From assembly GCA_022825665.1 (NCBI GenBank), contig JAJDWI010000066.1, positions 1 to 57,112 of the forward strand: DNA of 57,112 nucleotides, read 5' to 3'. Each line of letters opens with the position of its first letter. Positions within the stretch are counted from its first letter, which is position 1. Shown here in pieces: positions 1 through 9,316 of this stretch. A model generated the notes under the pieces. It had not been told where the DNA came from. It saw only the letters and a program-made list of their open reading frames with translations, and made no database searches. Both the position numbers and the translations under genes were made by a program. The DNA is from Candidatus Poribacteria bacterium. Its GTDB lineage: Bacteria; Poribacteria; WGA-4E; WGA-3G.

Positions 1-194
1 GTGTTGGATTTACTTTTAGCATACAGTGTTTTGAGAGCAACGAGTTTACTTCCCACTCTGCGGGTCCCTTTTGGAAGGTGTTTGAAACTGCGAGTTATTT
101 GAACTTCGCACCAGTCAGGCGAAGATGGAACACACTATTTATACCGAGTGCGTCATGAACAGGTCAACCATATACTATAAGTAGTCTATCAAAT
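1..194. other. Unassigned left edge
   Basis: No gene is recognised here. One plus-strand frame is open from position 3 to the TGA at 156-158, but its translation shows no family signature and has no start inside the window, so it may be the tail of a gene lying to the left or chance. The stretch sits just upstream of a hairpin resembling the right end of IS200/IS605 elements. It could therefore be the scaffold part of a TnpB-associated RNA whose tnpB lies outside the window. That is inference only. Confidence 0.3.
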
Positions 195-223
195 TTGACA
201 TATTTTTTCAAGGGAAATATAGG
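195..223 (+). promoter_or_regulatory. Sigma70-type promoter for the dehydrogenase-fusA unit
   Basis: TTGACA at 195-200, a 17-base spacer and TATAGG at 218-223 give a good -35 match and a fair -10 match. Transcription would begin near 230, inside the palindrome at 226-267, so the hairpin would form the 5' leader of the downstream mRNA. Confidence 0.4.
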
Positions 224-225
224 AG

Positions 226-267
226 CGGGCATTCCTCCCAAGCTTAAAAACTTGGGCTTCCTGCCCG
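226..267 (+). repeat. Two-tier hairpin like an IS200/IS605 right end
   Basis: The outer stem CGGGC (226-230) pairs with GCCCG (263-267). A symmetrical interior loop (ATTCCT against CTTCCT) follows, then the inner stem CCCAAG (237-242) pairs with CTTGGG (251-256) around an A-rich loop. This two-tier form with TTCCT interior loops is typical of IS200/IS605 right ends and the 3' end of TnpB guide-RNA scaffolds. No tnpB lies next to it within the window, so it could be a solo end or the end of an element lying further left. It could also simply be a leader hairpin. Confidence 0.35.
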
Positions 268-322
268 AAACGTTGGTGATATACTTCATAAACGATTATC
301 CTTTTTTTAGAGGTTGGATTTC

Positions 323-1324
323 ATGAAAGGTCAACGGGTAATATGGCCAAGTCGTGCTACAGTTGAGATCGAGGAATTTGATATACCTACTATCAAACCT
401 GACGAAGTTTTGGTAGCAACAGAATGCACCCTTATTAGTCCTGGGACTGAACGAGCTTTTTTATTGGGATTACCGAATGCACAAGGTAGGTATCCTTCAA
501 GACCTGGATATAGTAATATTGGGAAGGTTGTGGAAGTGGGTAAAGATGTTAGTGGGTATAAAGTAGGTGATCGTGTTGCTACAACACATGGACATACAAG
601 TCATTATGTTGTTACAGGAAGTCGCTTACTAAAGGTCAATTCCTCGGAAGTAGCTGCTGAAGAAGCTGTTTTCTTTAACCTCGGTGCAATTGCACTACAA
701 GGGGTGCGTAAGGCAAGTATTGAATTGGGAGAAGCAACCTTAGTGATAGGACAAGGACTTATTGGATTACTTGCGTTGCAACTTGCCAGACTTAGTGGGG
801 CGGTTCCAGTTATTGCTGCTGATTTGACTGACAGTCGACTTGAACTATCTACAGAAGTAGGGGCGGACTATACTCTCAATCCTGAAGATAAGGATTTTTC
901 TGAGAGATTGTCAGAAGCAACTATGGGTAAAGGACCAGTCGTTGTTATTGAGGCAACAGGTCATCCAGATGCAATTAGCACTGCTTTGGTTGTAGCAGGT
1001 TGGGGTGCACGAGTAGTGTTATTAGCAAGTACACGAGGTGAGACTCCAAAGGTTAATTTCTATCGAGATGTTCACAAGAAAGGTCTGATTATCTACGGGG
1101 CACATAATTCCATTAGACCGCGCCAAGAGTCCTCAGCAAATTTCTGGACAAGTGAAGATGACAGTCGTTTGATGTTATCACTTATAACACAAAATAGGTT
1201 TAACGTTGTCCCTATGATAAGTCATAGAGTCCTTGGAAATGAAGCACCAAAGGCATATCAACTATTGATGGAGTGGAATCCTGGACTGCTGGGTGTTGTT
1301 CTTCAGTGGAATACTGATAATTAG
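323..1324 (+). CDS. Zinc-less MDR-family dehydrogenase
   Basis: A medium-chain dehydrogenase/reductase of 333 residues that probably oxidises or reduces a sugar or alcohol with NAD(P). The GroES-like N-terminal half runs to about residue 120. The Rossmann fold follows, with G-Q-G-L-I-G at 143-148 and an acidic residue near 167 that fits NAD(H). The usual catalytic-zinc cysteine region is replaced by C-T-L-I-S-P-G-T-E, and no structural-zinc cysteine cluster is seen, so it resembles the zinc-poor branch that includes BchC-like proteins. The ATG at 323 is chosen over an upstream TTG at 314 because AGAGG (309-313) lies at proper spacing. fusA starts 27 bases downstream. The substrate cannot be told from sequence. 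Confidence 0.8.
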   Translation: MKGQRVIWPSRATVEIEEFDIPTIKPDEVLVATECTLISPGTERAFLLGLPNAQGRYPSRPGYSNIGKVVEVGKDVSGYKVGDRVATTHGHTSHYVVTGSRLLKVNSSEVAAEEAVFFNLGAIALQGVRKASIELGEATLVIGQGLIGLLALQLARLSGAVPVIAADLTDSRLELSTEVGADYTLNPEDKDFSERLSEATMGKGPVVVIEATGHPDAISTALVVAGWGARVVLLASTRGETPKVNFYRDVHKKGLIIYGAHNSIRPRQESSANFWTSEDDSRLMLSLITQNRFNVVPMISHRVLGNEAPKAYQLLMEWNPGLLGVVLQWNTDN

Positions 1325-1351
1325 ATTCTCACAGATAATTTAAGGAAACAG

Positions 1352-3448
1352 ATGGCACGCGAATACCCGATTGAAAAGGTGCGTAATATTGGTATAGCAG
1401 CGCACATTGACGCAGGTAAAACAACCACAACCGAACGAATCCTATTTTATACAGGTAAGAAACATAAAATCGGAACTGTAGATGATGGGACAGCAGAAAT
1501 GGATTGGATGGTTCAGGAACGCGAACGTGGTGTAACGATAACTGCGGCTGCTACCACCTGCTTCTGGCGTGACCATGCCTTTCATCTGATAGATACACCC
1601 GGACACGTTGATTTTACCGTTGAAGTTGAACGTTCCTTACGAGTATTGGATGGAGTTATTGCCCTATTTTGTGCTGTTGGTGGTGTGGAACCACAATCTG
1701 AAACGGTATGGAATCAAGCAGAAAAGTATCAGATACCCCGTATTGCTTTCGTAAATAAGATGGATCGAGTCGGAGCAAATTTTGGTCGTGTACTTGAGAT
1801 GATGACAGATAGGTTTGACACAAACCCCGTCCCATTACAATTACCAATCGGCGAAGGTCGAGAATTTAGCGGAATTGTTGATCTGATGGGTATGAAAGCA
1901 CTTTATTGGAATGAATCTGATCAAGGTAAAACATTTCAAGAAGCAGATATTCCTCCTGAAATGGAAGATAAAGCAAATTCTGCCCGTGAATCACTATTGG
2001 AGAATGTCGCAGCTGAAGATGATGACCTGCTTGAAAAATATCTTGAAGGAAAAGATATCTCAGTCGATGAGTTAGTGGCAGGTATTAGAGGAGCAACGTT
2101 AAAAGGTAGTTTTATTCCTGTATTATGTGGTAGTTCATTAAAGAATCAAGGCGTGCAACCTCTGCTGGATGCCGTGATTGATTTTCTCCCCTCTCCTGTT
2201 GATGTTCCTCCGATAGAAGGTGAAATATCTAAACCAGCGAAAGGTAAATCATCCAAAAAATCGAATTTACAAAGTACGGAAACAGTCATACGAAATGCGA
2301 ATGACACTGAACCGTTTTCTGCCTTAGCCTTTAAAGTAGCAAGTCATGACACTGTGGATAAGTTGGTCTATTGCCGCGTCTATTCTGGCACACTCAAACG
2401 TGGAGAAGTCGTCTATAATGTAGCAACAGAAAAACGTGAACGTGTGAACAGGATTTTACAGATGCATGCGAATAAAGAAGCAAGTTGTGATGCAGCTTAT
2501 GCAGGTGATATCGTGGCACTCGTCGGCATGCGTACGACCAAAACTGGACATACATTGAGTGATATACAACATCCTTTATTACTTGAGTCCATAGAATTTC
2601 CACCACCAGTTATCTCCGTTGCAATTGAACCTGAACGTGCAAGTGACACAGATGCCTTGGAAGAAACGCTGGAAAAACTTATGGATGAAGATCCGACATT
2701 TACTGTTGATATTGATAAAGAAACTGGACAACGGATTATCTCTGGTATGGGGGAACTTCACTTAGAAATACTCACAGACAGAATGATTCGTGAGTTTGGT
2801 GTGAATGCGCGTGTCCATCAGTTACAGGTAGCATATCGTGAGACAATCAGCACAGCTGCAGAAGGACGCGGAACACATATCCATAAAACAGACGAAGAAG
2901 GGATTTACGGTGATGTTGCGCTTCGTGTAGAACCTTTAGAAAGAGATAAGGGTTTTGAGTTTGAGGATAGATCTGATGAAACTAAAATACCACGACAATT
3001 TATACCATCAATTGAGACCGCACTTGAAGGTGCTATGGGTAATGGTGCTCTTATGGGGTATGCCTTACAGGATATAAAGGTTACCGTCACAGGTGGTTCA
3101 ACGCATCCAACCGATTCATCAGAGACTGCGTATGAGGCGGCAGCTGTAGTTGCATTTGAGAAAGCAGTAAGGAATGCAAAGCCATTACTACTTGAACCGA
3201 TCATGAACATACATATTACAGTTCCAGATGAACATGTAGGGAAAGTTATTGGAGACTTAAACGCCCGTCGTGCTCAAATCAACGAGACAGATTCTCAAGA
3301 TATGACTAACATTATTAATGCCATTATACCTTTAGCAGAGACCTTTCAATACACAACACAACTACGTTCCATGACACAAGGACGAGGTGCTTTTACATTG
3401 GAATTTTCACATTATGACGTTGCACCATCATCTGTAAGTAGCTCTTGA
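1352..3448 (+). CDS. fusA: Translation elongation factor G
   Basis: EF-G, the GTPase that drives translocation and, with RRF, ribosome recycling. It has 698 residues, the normal family length. The P-loop A-H-I-D-A-G-K-T is at 17-24, the switch I motif R-G-V-T-I-T near 59-64, D-T-P-G-H at 81-85 and N-K-M-D at 135-138. Domains II to V follow, including the conserved [11 protein letters not shown] loop of domain V. A lysine/serine-rich stretch around residues 295-318 between the G domain and domain II is longer than in E. coli. The ATG at 1352 follows AAGGA. The gene is not in an str (rpsL-rpsG-tuf) operon here, so it could be a second copy of EF-G. Confidence 0.95.
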   Translation: MAREYPIEKVRNIGIAAHIDAGKTTTTERILFYTGKKHKIGTVDDGTAEMDWMVQERERGVTITAAATTCFWRDHAFHLIDTPGHVDFTVEVERSLRVLDGVIALFCAVGGVEPQSETVWNQAEKYQIPRIAFVNKMDRVGANFGRVLEMMTDRFDTNPVPLQLPIGEGREFSGIVDLMGMKALYWNESDQGKTFQEADIPPEMEDKANSARESLLENVAAEDDDLLEKYLEGKDISVDELVAGIRGATLKGSFIPVLCGSSLKNQGVQPLLDAVIDFLPSPVDVPPIEGEISKPAKGKSSKKSNLQSTETVIRNANDTEPFSALAFKVASHDTVDKLVYCRVYSGTLKRGEVVYNVATEKRERVNRILQMHANKEASCDAAYAGDIVALVGMRTTKTGHTLSDIQHPLLLESIEFPPPVISVAIEPERASDTDALEETLEKLMDEDPTFTVDIDKETGQRIISGMGELHLEILTDRMIREFGVNARVHQLQVAYRETISTAAEGRGTHIHKTDEEGIYGDVALRVEPLERDKGFEFEDRSDETKIPRQFIPSIETALEGAMGNGALMGYALQDIKVTVTGGSTHPTDSSETAYEAAAVVAFEKAVRNAKPLLLEPIMNIHITVPDEHVGKVIGDLNARRAQINETDSQDMTNIINAIIPLAETFQYTTQLRSMTQGRGAFTLEFSHYDVAPSSVSSS

Positions 3449-3457
3449 ACGTCTTGA

Positions 3458-3865
3458 TTATGATTCGCTATATATTTCCATTCCTGCAGTACCATCAGCT
3501 ATTTTACGAATCTTTTTTTCAAAACCGGGTGGTGAAAGCGTCCAAGTAATCCATAAAGGTACGTCACTTGTGTTGACAAATCGATGATCCACATTTGGTG
3601 GTATATAGATTACTGTTCCTTTTTTCACTTCTGACTCCTCGCCACCAACATACGCCTTTCCTCTTCCTGCAAACACAAATATTATCTCTTCTTCCTCACT
3701 ATGTGAATGCATTGGAATTTCACTATTGGGATCAATTTCTTCTAACCCCATTGAAAAACGTTCTGTATTCTGTATATTTGGTTGAATAAGTGTATACAAC
3801 GTTCGCGGTGCTTCGCCTTCAATTCGAACAATTTCTGCATCAGTAATGTTGAGTATATTTTTCAT
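3458..3865 (-). CDS. Small cupin-domain protein
   Basis: A single-domain cupin of 135 residues. Likely metal ligands are H53, H55 and E59 or E60 in the first cupin motif and H94 in the second (P-P-N-V-D-H). Such small cupins bind a metal and serve as enzymes or sensors of small molecules; no substrate can be assigned. The ATG follows GAGGAAG at good spacing. It lies 37 bases downstream of the thioesterase gene on the same strand and converges on fusA with only 9 bases between stops. Confidence 0.8.
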   Translation of the reverse strand: MKNILNITDAEIVRIEGEAPRTLYTLIQPNIQNTERFSMGLEEIDPNSEIPMHSHSEEEEIIFVFAGRGKAYVGGEESEVKKGTVIYIPPNVDHRFVNTSDVPLWITWTLSPPGFEKKIRKIADGTAGMEIYSES

Positions 3866-3902
3866 TACTTCCTCAAATATGTAAGTATATTGGACTGATA
3901 TA

Positions 3903-4316
3903 TTAGGTTATAGAGATTTGAGAGGAGATGAACTCAGGGATTGGAATTGCTTGTAACTTTTCGTCTGGATTAGTAATGCAGCAAACAGTAGTAAGTTGTC
4001 CGCGTGCGATATCCTTACCATCAAGCGTAAAGTAGAATTGATATGTAAGAGATTTTGTTCCTTTGTTGGTTACACAAAGACGGATGTCTACTTCATCTTC
4101 AAATCTCAGAGGACTAAGATATTCACATGATGCAGCAAGTCGAGGCCAACCGATTTTGTTTCCATCCCATTCTGTTGCCACACTTGTTCCTAAACTCCGT
4201 AGGAATTCGTGTTCAGCGGTTTCCATAAAGATAAAAAACCTTGAAAAATGGACGATTCCTGCCATATCAGTATCAGAGAACTCAATTTTACGTTTAGTTC
4301 TAAACTCAGTTGGCAT
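3903..4316 (-). CDS. Hotdog-fold acyl-CoA thioesterase (YbgC/4HBT type)
   Basis: A 137-residue hotdog thioesterase predicted to hydrolyse acyl-CoA. The signature F-S-D-T-D-M-A-G-I-V-H-F at 13-24 carries the catalytic Asp (D17) of the 4-hydroxybenzoyl-CoA thioesterase/YbgC branch. The helix carrying M-E-T-A-E-H-E-F follows. Length matches the family. The ribosome-binding site is weak. It may be co-transcribed with the cupin downstream; the gap to the upstream NTF2-repeat gene is 80 bases. There is no neighbouring tol-pal cluster, so a YbgC-like role at the cell envelope is not supported by context. Confidence 0.85.
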   Translation of the reverse strand: MPTEFRTKRKIEFSDTDMAGIVHFSRFFIFMETAEHEFLRSLGTSVATEWDGNKIGWPRLAASCEYLSPLRFEDEVDIRLCVTNKGTKSLTYQFYFTLDGKDIARGQLTTVCCITNPDEKLQAIPIPEFISSQISIT

Positions 4317-4396
4317 CTTGTGTAGATATTACTATCAATGAGAATGATAGTAACTATTTTGAGTGTTCCAGCTGGATAATTGTGTATAAGTCCAGG

Positions 4397-5797
4397 TTAG
4401 TTTTTAGGAAACTTTGGTACCTCTTCGTAACGACTCCATGTCTCACCGTAAATCTTCCAATATCCATCAGAAGGATCAATCATTAAATCCAATTGTTTAA
4501 GTCCTAAATCAGAATATGCTGGTCGTGAACCTGATGCGGGTGTTCCCTTGAATTCTTGTAGGAATTCAAGATCAGCGACTGCTCTGTCTCCATTTACAAC
4601 CAGATTGGATATCTTGACCTGAATATTAGAGTAATGCACGTTTAGTCTTTTCATTTTTTCACGTAGTTGATTTTTTGTGAGATAAGAGGGGATTTCCTTA
4701 CCATTTCGAACAGAGACGCGAGTTATTAATGCTCTATCAGAGTAGATTGACATATATGTATCAAGGTCTTTGTCCTCCCATGCTTTCTGCCATTTTCCGA
4801 GAACTTGACCTACCTTGAGTTGTGTATCAATCGGTGCGTCACCACTATAGATTCCAGATTCGGTTTCTTCTTCTATAGAATCCATCTCTGGTTGTTGCTG
4901 TTGTGGTATAGGTTGCTCAGAAAGGTAATCTCCTACTACTTCATCATTGATTAATTTCCAACGTCGGACAAAAAACCCTTTTTTTTCAACGGATAATCTT
5001 CGTGTATGCGGTACAATAGGAGTCCCAGCATTATATGTAGTTACACTAATGTTTTCTACCACATGTTTTGTTTTTGAGTTAGCAATAGGAGAATAGGTAG
5101 CAAGACTTAAGTCAACTTTTGATGTTTCTGACAATTGTGCAAGAGCAAGTTGATAATTATTCTGTCGTTTCTTCCGTGCGGATTTATCCCAGAGTGAGGA
5201 ATACTTTTTATTATTCTGTGATTCAAGTGCTTCTTTCCATTCCATGACTAAAGGTGCAACGGGACTATTGTTTTGAGGTGGTTTACCAACTGATCTGGTT
5301 GCCTCAAAAGCAGTCAAATCGGATCCGATCTCTTCACTAATTACCTCATCTCTGACAAGTTTCCAATGTTTACGAAAAAACCCTTTTTTTGCAATTGTTA
5401 GCGTTCTTGACTGAAGAATTGGTTCTCCGATTGCATGGACCAGTATTGGTATTTCTTCAATCTGCAAATAATTTGGGTATTGAGCAACTGTTCGTGTTCT
5501 ATCAACAGCATTAGAAATATTAACCTCTATCACGAATCTTTCAGCAAAAAGTTCAGCGGTGTGTTGATATCCTGAATTAAGTTGACCGCGAGCATTATTA
5601 TCCCATAAAGTATCGTAAGCCTCAATACTTCCTGATTCCATTGCATTTTTCCATTTAGCTAAAAAACCGGAAGATGTTTCACTTGAACTGGTAAGTAAGA
5701 TACCAATTACTATTAAGGTGACAAGTATTAATGGGATTGTACCCCACTTTATAATTGTTGATAGTGTGGTTTTTGTAGTGTTTTGAAAGTCGTTCAT
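4397..5797 (-). CDS. Membrane-anchored protein with three NTF2-like repeats
   Basis: A 466-residue protein with one membrane segment at about residues 17-35 and a long extracytoplasmic part. Three repeats begin with the same pattern: K-W-K-N-A-M-E-S (about 48), E-W-K-E-A-L-E-S (about 185) and K-W-Q-K-A-W-E-D (about 335). Each resembles the NTF2/SnoaL-like domain that in many bacteria follows L,D-transpeptidase or TPR domains. The third repeat ends in G-Y-W-K-I-Y-G-E, and a related ending is in the upstream gene. The ATG follows AAGGAG and starts 11 bases after the coiled-coil lipoprotein stop. This suggests a shared operon and a shared envelope role, probably binding glycan or peptidoglycan. 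No catalytic residues can be named. Confidence 0.65.
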   Translation of the reverse strand: MNDFQNTTKTTLSTIIKWGTIPLILVTLIVIGILLTSSSETSSGFLAKWKNAMESGSIEAYDTLWDNNARGQLNSGYQHTAELFAERFVIEVNISNAVDRTRTVAQYPNYLQIEEIPILVHAIGEPILQSRTLTIAKKGFFRKHWKLVRDEVISEEIGSDLTAFEATRSVGKPPQNNSPVAPLVMEWKEALESQNNKKYSSLWDKSARKKRQNNYQLALAQLSETSKVDLSLATYSPIANSKTKHVVENISVTTYNAGTPIVPHTRRLSVEKKGFFVRRWKLINDEVVGDYLSEQPIPQQQQPEMDSIEEETESGIYSGDAPIDTQLKVGQVLGKWQKAWEDKDLDTYMSIYSDRALITRVSVRNGKEIPSYLTKNQLREKMKRLNVHYSNIQVKISNLVVNGDRAVADLEFLQEFKGTPASGSRPAYSDLGLKQLDLMIDPSDGYWKIYGETWSRYEEVPKFPKN

Positions 5798-5808
5798 CTA
5801 CTTACTCC

Positions 5809-7152
5809 TTAAAATTTTGGGACATTTTCATAGATTTGCCAAATTTCGCGATATATTTTCCATTTACCTTGAACCTGATGTGCCCATATTTCACGGAACC
5901 ACATATCGTATAATTCAGTGTCATCTTCCGTCTGTGCGGGAGAAACTAAACGTCTATATTTTAATAATCCGATGACACTCTCTTGTTCTACCTCAAAACC
6001 TGATTGAAATTTGTTCCAAGATTGCGTATTCATCTCTCTTAGTGAAGATTCAATTTCACTTCGATTGATATTGCTTTGATTCTCTTTGCTTTCACGAGTA
6101 ACTATTTTTGTTGCAGTAATATCTGGTATGTAAAATTCCAGATGAGCATTAAGGTTCTTACTATTCCATGCATTTTCCCAATTACTTAGGACTGCTTTTC
6201 CAGCATTAATTTGCTGTGTTGAAAGAGACGTTCTTCCTGTTCGTTTTGGTTCATTACTATGCAGTTGTTTCTCATAAGCCCGTGCTTCCGCTTTGGCTTT
6301 ACGTAAATATTCAGCGTGTTCAGTGGCAATATTCTTTTTTGCAGCTTCTGTAAGTTTATCTGTATATATCTTTGCCTGTTCACGCATCTGTTTCTTTAAT
6401 AATTCACTTTCTGCGATAGCTGCCCGTTTTTGCTTATTCGCGGAATTAGCAATAGTATCAGCTACCTCAAGTTTGCGTGATAGGTTTTTTACTTGCGTGC
6501 CATAACTTTTGACATCTGCTTCAGATTTGTCAATTCTCGCTTGAATAGACTTTAAAGTTGCATTCAGTTCTGCAACTTTTTCCTGATGAGTTCTTCTATC
6601 ATCGGTAAGTTCTTGGTTCTTATTCTCAAGGATGCGTATATTGGTTTGTAGTTGCTTTTCAGTTTCAACAAACTCATTAATATTTGTTTTTAAGTCACTC
6701 ATTTTTTGTTCTTGTACTTTCATGCTTTTACGAAGTTCAGTTATGAGTACATCTTTTTCAAAGATTGTAGTATTATATCCAGCACTGACTGAGTTTTGAA
6801 TTGCTATTCGTTGTGCAATTATTGCATGCGATATAGCTTTATTTGCGTAAGTAATGGCATCTAACCCATTATTGTTTGCGAGTGCTTCTTTTGCCATCTC
6901 AAGATAGGTTTCGGCTTGTTCGAATTCCTTAAATGCAAGTGAAGGTGCATTTGCATCATGAGCTAATCCTATTGCTTGTTCTGCTTGTTGAATATGTGTA
7001 TCAACGTCACCTTGTTGAATTGAACCCAGTTTTCCGCTACAGGCAGCAAGAAATATGACACTAAAAAAGATACCATATACAAAGATAGAATGGTATACCT
7101 TATCTCGCTTTACGTTATTTATCCAATTGATTAAAACACCGAATCGTATCAT
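5809..7152 (-). CDS. Coiled-coil lipoprotein with C-terminal NTF2-like domain
   Basis: A probable outer-membrane or periplasmic lipoprotein of 447 residues. A hydrophobic signal ends in the lipobox L-A-A-C near residue 38. An alpha-helical DUF4398-like region (about 50-115) follows, then a long coiled coil (about 120-300), then a C-terminal NTF2-like domain beginning A-V-L-S-N-W-E-N-A-W-N and ending W-K-I-Y-R-E-I-W. The ATG at 7152 is preferred over a GTG at 7170 because AAGGAG sits 7 bases upstream of it. It lies between disA and the NTF2-repeat gene with gaps of 50 and 11 bases, so all three are probably one transcript. Its function is unknown; a cell-wall scaffold is plausible. Confidence 0.65.
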   Translation of the reverse strand: MIRFGVLINWINNVKRDKVYHSIFVYGIFFSVIFLAACSGKLGSIQQGDVDTHIQQAEQAIGLAHDANAPSLAFKEFEQAETYLEMAKEALANNNGLDAITYANKAISHAIIAQRIAIQNSVSAGYNTTIFEKDVLITELRKSMKVQEQKMSDLKTNINEFVETEKQLQTNIRILENKNQELTDDRRTHQEKVAELNATLKSIQARIDKSEADVKSYGTQVKNLSRKLEVADTIANSANKQKRAAIAESELLKKQMREQAKIYTDKLTEAAKKNIATEHAEYLRKAKAEARAYEKQLHSNEPKRTGRTSLSTQQINAGKAVLSNWENAWNSKNLNAHLEFYIPDITATKIVTRESKENQSNINRSEIESSLREMNTQSWNKFQSGFEVEQESVIGLLKYRRLVSPAQTEDDTELYDMWFREIWAHQVQGKWKIYREIWQIYENVPKF

Positions 7153-7202
7153 TACAAGACTCCTTATCACATTTGTGTTTAATTTTTGTTGAAGTTAAGC
7201 CT

Positions 7203-8309
7203 TTATTCCCAATCATATATCGGAAGTGCAAAAACTTGAGGTTGTGTTGTTCCCGTTTTCATTTGAACCAATGCTTCCTTAATTACTGTTGCTCGTGTTT
7301 TTCCTACATCTTTAATCTCTTTTAATGTCTCAATGGAGGAAGTTATAATTACATCTAATGTTTTCAATCTTTCAACTATATTTTCAACAATATCCATTGG
7401 GATACGTGGAATTTGGCTTAACATCCTATATCCACGTGGAACTAATATTTCATCAAAATTGTTAATATTAGATGGGTATCCAAGGGCAGTACTGATATTG
7501 CTCTCCTCTGATAGGTCATCCGCATTTAGTTCAAATATTTCTTCAAAGACTTGATTTTCATGCAATTCTTCGTCCCTATAATAGTCCTTAATGATGAGTA
7601 ATGCACTTTCAATTTCTACTGATAAATCAGGAGGAGTGAGTTGAAGTGATTGTGCTTCTGTTCCTAATTCAATTCTGTATCTATTTAGTTCATATTCTGT
7701 CCGACGTACTCTTTCACACACTTGAATAGTATTAATTATGTTTGTAAGTGTAGTTGTTCCACTTAACTCTGCCCAGTTTAGAGAGGCAATTGCATTTTGC
7801 ATATATTTTGCGTATTGTGTCAACGCGAGCATAGTTTGGTTTGCCCCTGATATCAGAATCGGTCGTTCACGGAAGAGATAATGTTGTTCTGCTGAGTAAA
7901 GTGTCAATGTGTTGCGTCTTCTTGACACTGCAAGTACAATGTGCCCTGTATCCTTTGAAAATTTTTCTGCTGCGCGATGTCGTAATCCAGTTTCATTAGA
8001 AAATATAGATGTGTTTAACTGTAGAGTCACATTTGCACGGACGATTCTTTTCAGGTCTGATGAAAGAATGATAGCCCCATCCATTTTTGCTAATTCAGAG
8101 AGACGCGTAGGCGTGTAAGGACAATTTATCCTAAAACCACCCTCAGTCAAATTTAATATTTCTGGAGTATCACCAACAACTATTAAACCACCTGTATTGG
8201 ACTGGATAATTAAGTCAATACCTTCACGTAGGTATGTCCCTGGTGACAGCAGCTTTAATGTAGAAACGAGTTCTCGTTCCTTCTGATTTTCGGTAGGAAT
8301 TTTTAGCAC
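7203..8309 (-). CDS. disA: DisA, diadenylate cyclase with DNA-binding HhH domain
   Basis: DisA makes c-di-AMP from two ATP and scans DNA. The DAC domain carries D-G-A at 77-79 and R-H-R at 110-112, almost the spacing known for Thermotoga DisA. A helical middle domain and a C-terminal helix-hairpin-helix segment (I-T-S-S-I-E-T-L-K-E-I-K-D-V-G) complete the family layout. The open frame extends upstream to a TTG at 8405, but the GTG at 8309 has a GAGGTG site just upstream and gives 368 residues, the usual DisA size (~360). It heads a likely operon with two envelope proteins; radA, its common partner, is not in the window. Confidence 0.9.
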   Translation of the reverse strand: MLKIPTENQKERELVSTLKLLSPGTYLREGIDLIIQSNTGGLIVVGDTPEILNLTEGGFRINCPYTPTRLSELAKMDGAIILSSDLKRIVRANVTLQLNTSIFSNETGLRHRAAEKFSKDTGHIVLAVSRRRNTLTLYSAEQHYLFRERPILISGANQTMLALTQYAKYMQNAIASLNWAELSGTTTLTNIINTIQVCERVRRTEYELNRYRIELGTEAQSLQLTPPDLSVEIESALLIIKDYYRDEELHENQVFEEIFELNADDLSEESNISTALGYPSNINNFDEILVPRGYRMLSQIPRIPMDIVENIVERLKTLDVIITSSIETLKEIKDVGKTRATVIKEALVQMKTGTTQPQVFALPIYDWE

Positions 8310-8745
8310 GGCATTCACCTCATTCTTAATATTAGGGTAACATATTAAACCATACAATGTCAAGATTACTGAGTAAATATCTTCTATTTTTATATTTTGA
8401 AGCAATAAAATAAATGGATACTTCTTATGTTGGGTGCAACCTACTTGACGCTACCCCACAAGTTGAGCCTACAGTAGAATTATTGCTATAAAGTCGAGTT
8501 CTACCTACCTACCATTAGGTATATCCCTTATAAAATAAGTTAATGATAGTTAATTATTGCTTCACCAACTGAGGATATTTCACTTGACTTCAGGTAGAAA
8601 TTTATGTATCATGTTTCAAGTGGATATGGATGTACTCAAGTAAATTTTCCAGATTAATATCTGTATTTCTATCAATATAATATTTATATCTACAGCAATT
8701 TTTATTTTTTTAAATGTTACAATAATAGAATTTTAGTGAGGTATA
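8310..8745. other. AT-rich intergenic gap between divergent genes
   Basis: About 430 bases separate disA and the cyclophilin gene, which diverge. The stretch from 8650 to 8720 is very AT-rich and contains TATAAT at 8676-8681, but no convincing -35 box sits at the right distance. No RNA gene or repeat was recognised. Confidence 0.4.
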
Positions 8746-9279
8746 ATGCAATTAAGTTTATTTTATTCGTTATTAAACGCAGCCATTTCAAGTACAAATA
8801 ATCAGTTGTCAATTGTAACGCTTAAAACAGATAAAGGAAACATCATCATAGAACTTTATCCAGAATGTGCGCCAAAAACCGTAGCAAATTTTGTGAAATT
8901 AGTTGAGTCTGGATTTTATGACGGTTTATCATTCCACAGATATGTAAAAGATTTCGTTATTCAAGGTGGAGATCCAGATGGTACAGGAACAGGTGGACCT
9001 GGATGGACAATCCCAGGTGAATTTAAAAACGCTACGCTTCGCAAGAAGATGCCTGCTCATGAAAAAGGTGTCCTTGCAATGGCAAGAAAACCCTCCCCAG
9101 ATTCTGCTGGAAGTCAATTCTACATCTGTCTTAACGAAGATACAAGCGGATATGCTCATCTAAACGGAAGTTACACCACATTCGGACGTGTCATTGAGGG
9201 AATAGATGTGGTAGATCAACTTCGTGAAGGTGACATTATGAGCGAGGTTACGCACAACTTCGAGGATATCCGTAACTGA
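8746..9279 (+). CDS. Cyclophilin-type peptidyl-prolyl isomerase
   Basis: A 177-residue cyclophilin catalysing cis-trans isomerisation of peptidyl-proline bonds. The core runs from about residue 25 (L-K-T-D-K-G-N-I). It shows F-H-R-Y near 63-66 with the catalytic Arg, Q-G-G-D-P-D-G-T-G-T-G-G-P-G, a Q-F-Y-I-C segment and L-N-G-S-Y-T-T-F-G-R-V. The N-terminal 18 residues are mildly hydrophobic but do not form a clear signal peptide, so the location is uncertain. GAGG lies upstream of the ATG. kamA follows after 37 bases on the same strand. Confidence 0.92.
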   Translation: MQLSLFYSLLNAAISSTNNQLSIVTLKTDKGNIIIELYPECAPKTVANFVKLVESGFYDGLSFHRYVKDFVIQGGDPDGTGTGGPGWTIPGEFKNATLRKKMPAHEKGVLAMARKPSPDSAGSQFYICLNEDTSGYAHLNGSYTTFGRVIEGIDVVDQLREGDIMSEVTHNFEDIRN

Positions 9280-9316
9280 TTTATATATCTGAACACACAT
9301 TAAAGGGAATCAATTT

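Noticed and set aside
3458-8309. Envelope Tol-Pal operon suggested by a YbgC-like thioesterase
   Set aside because: No tolQ, tolR, tolA or pal genes are present and the neighbouring proteins do not resemble them.
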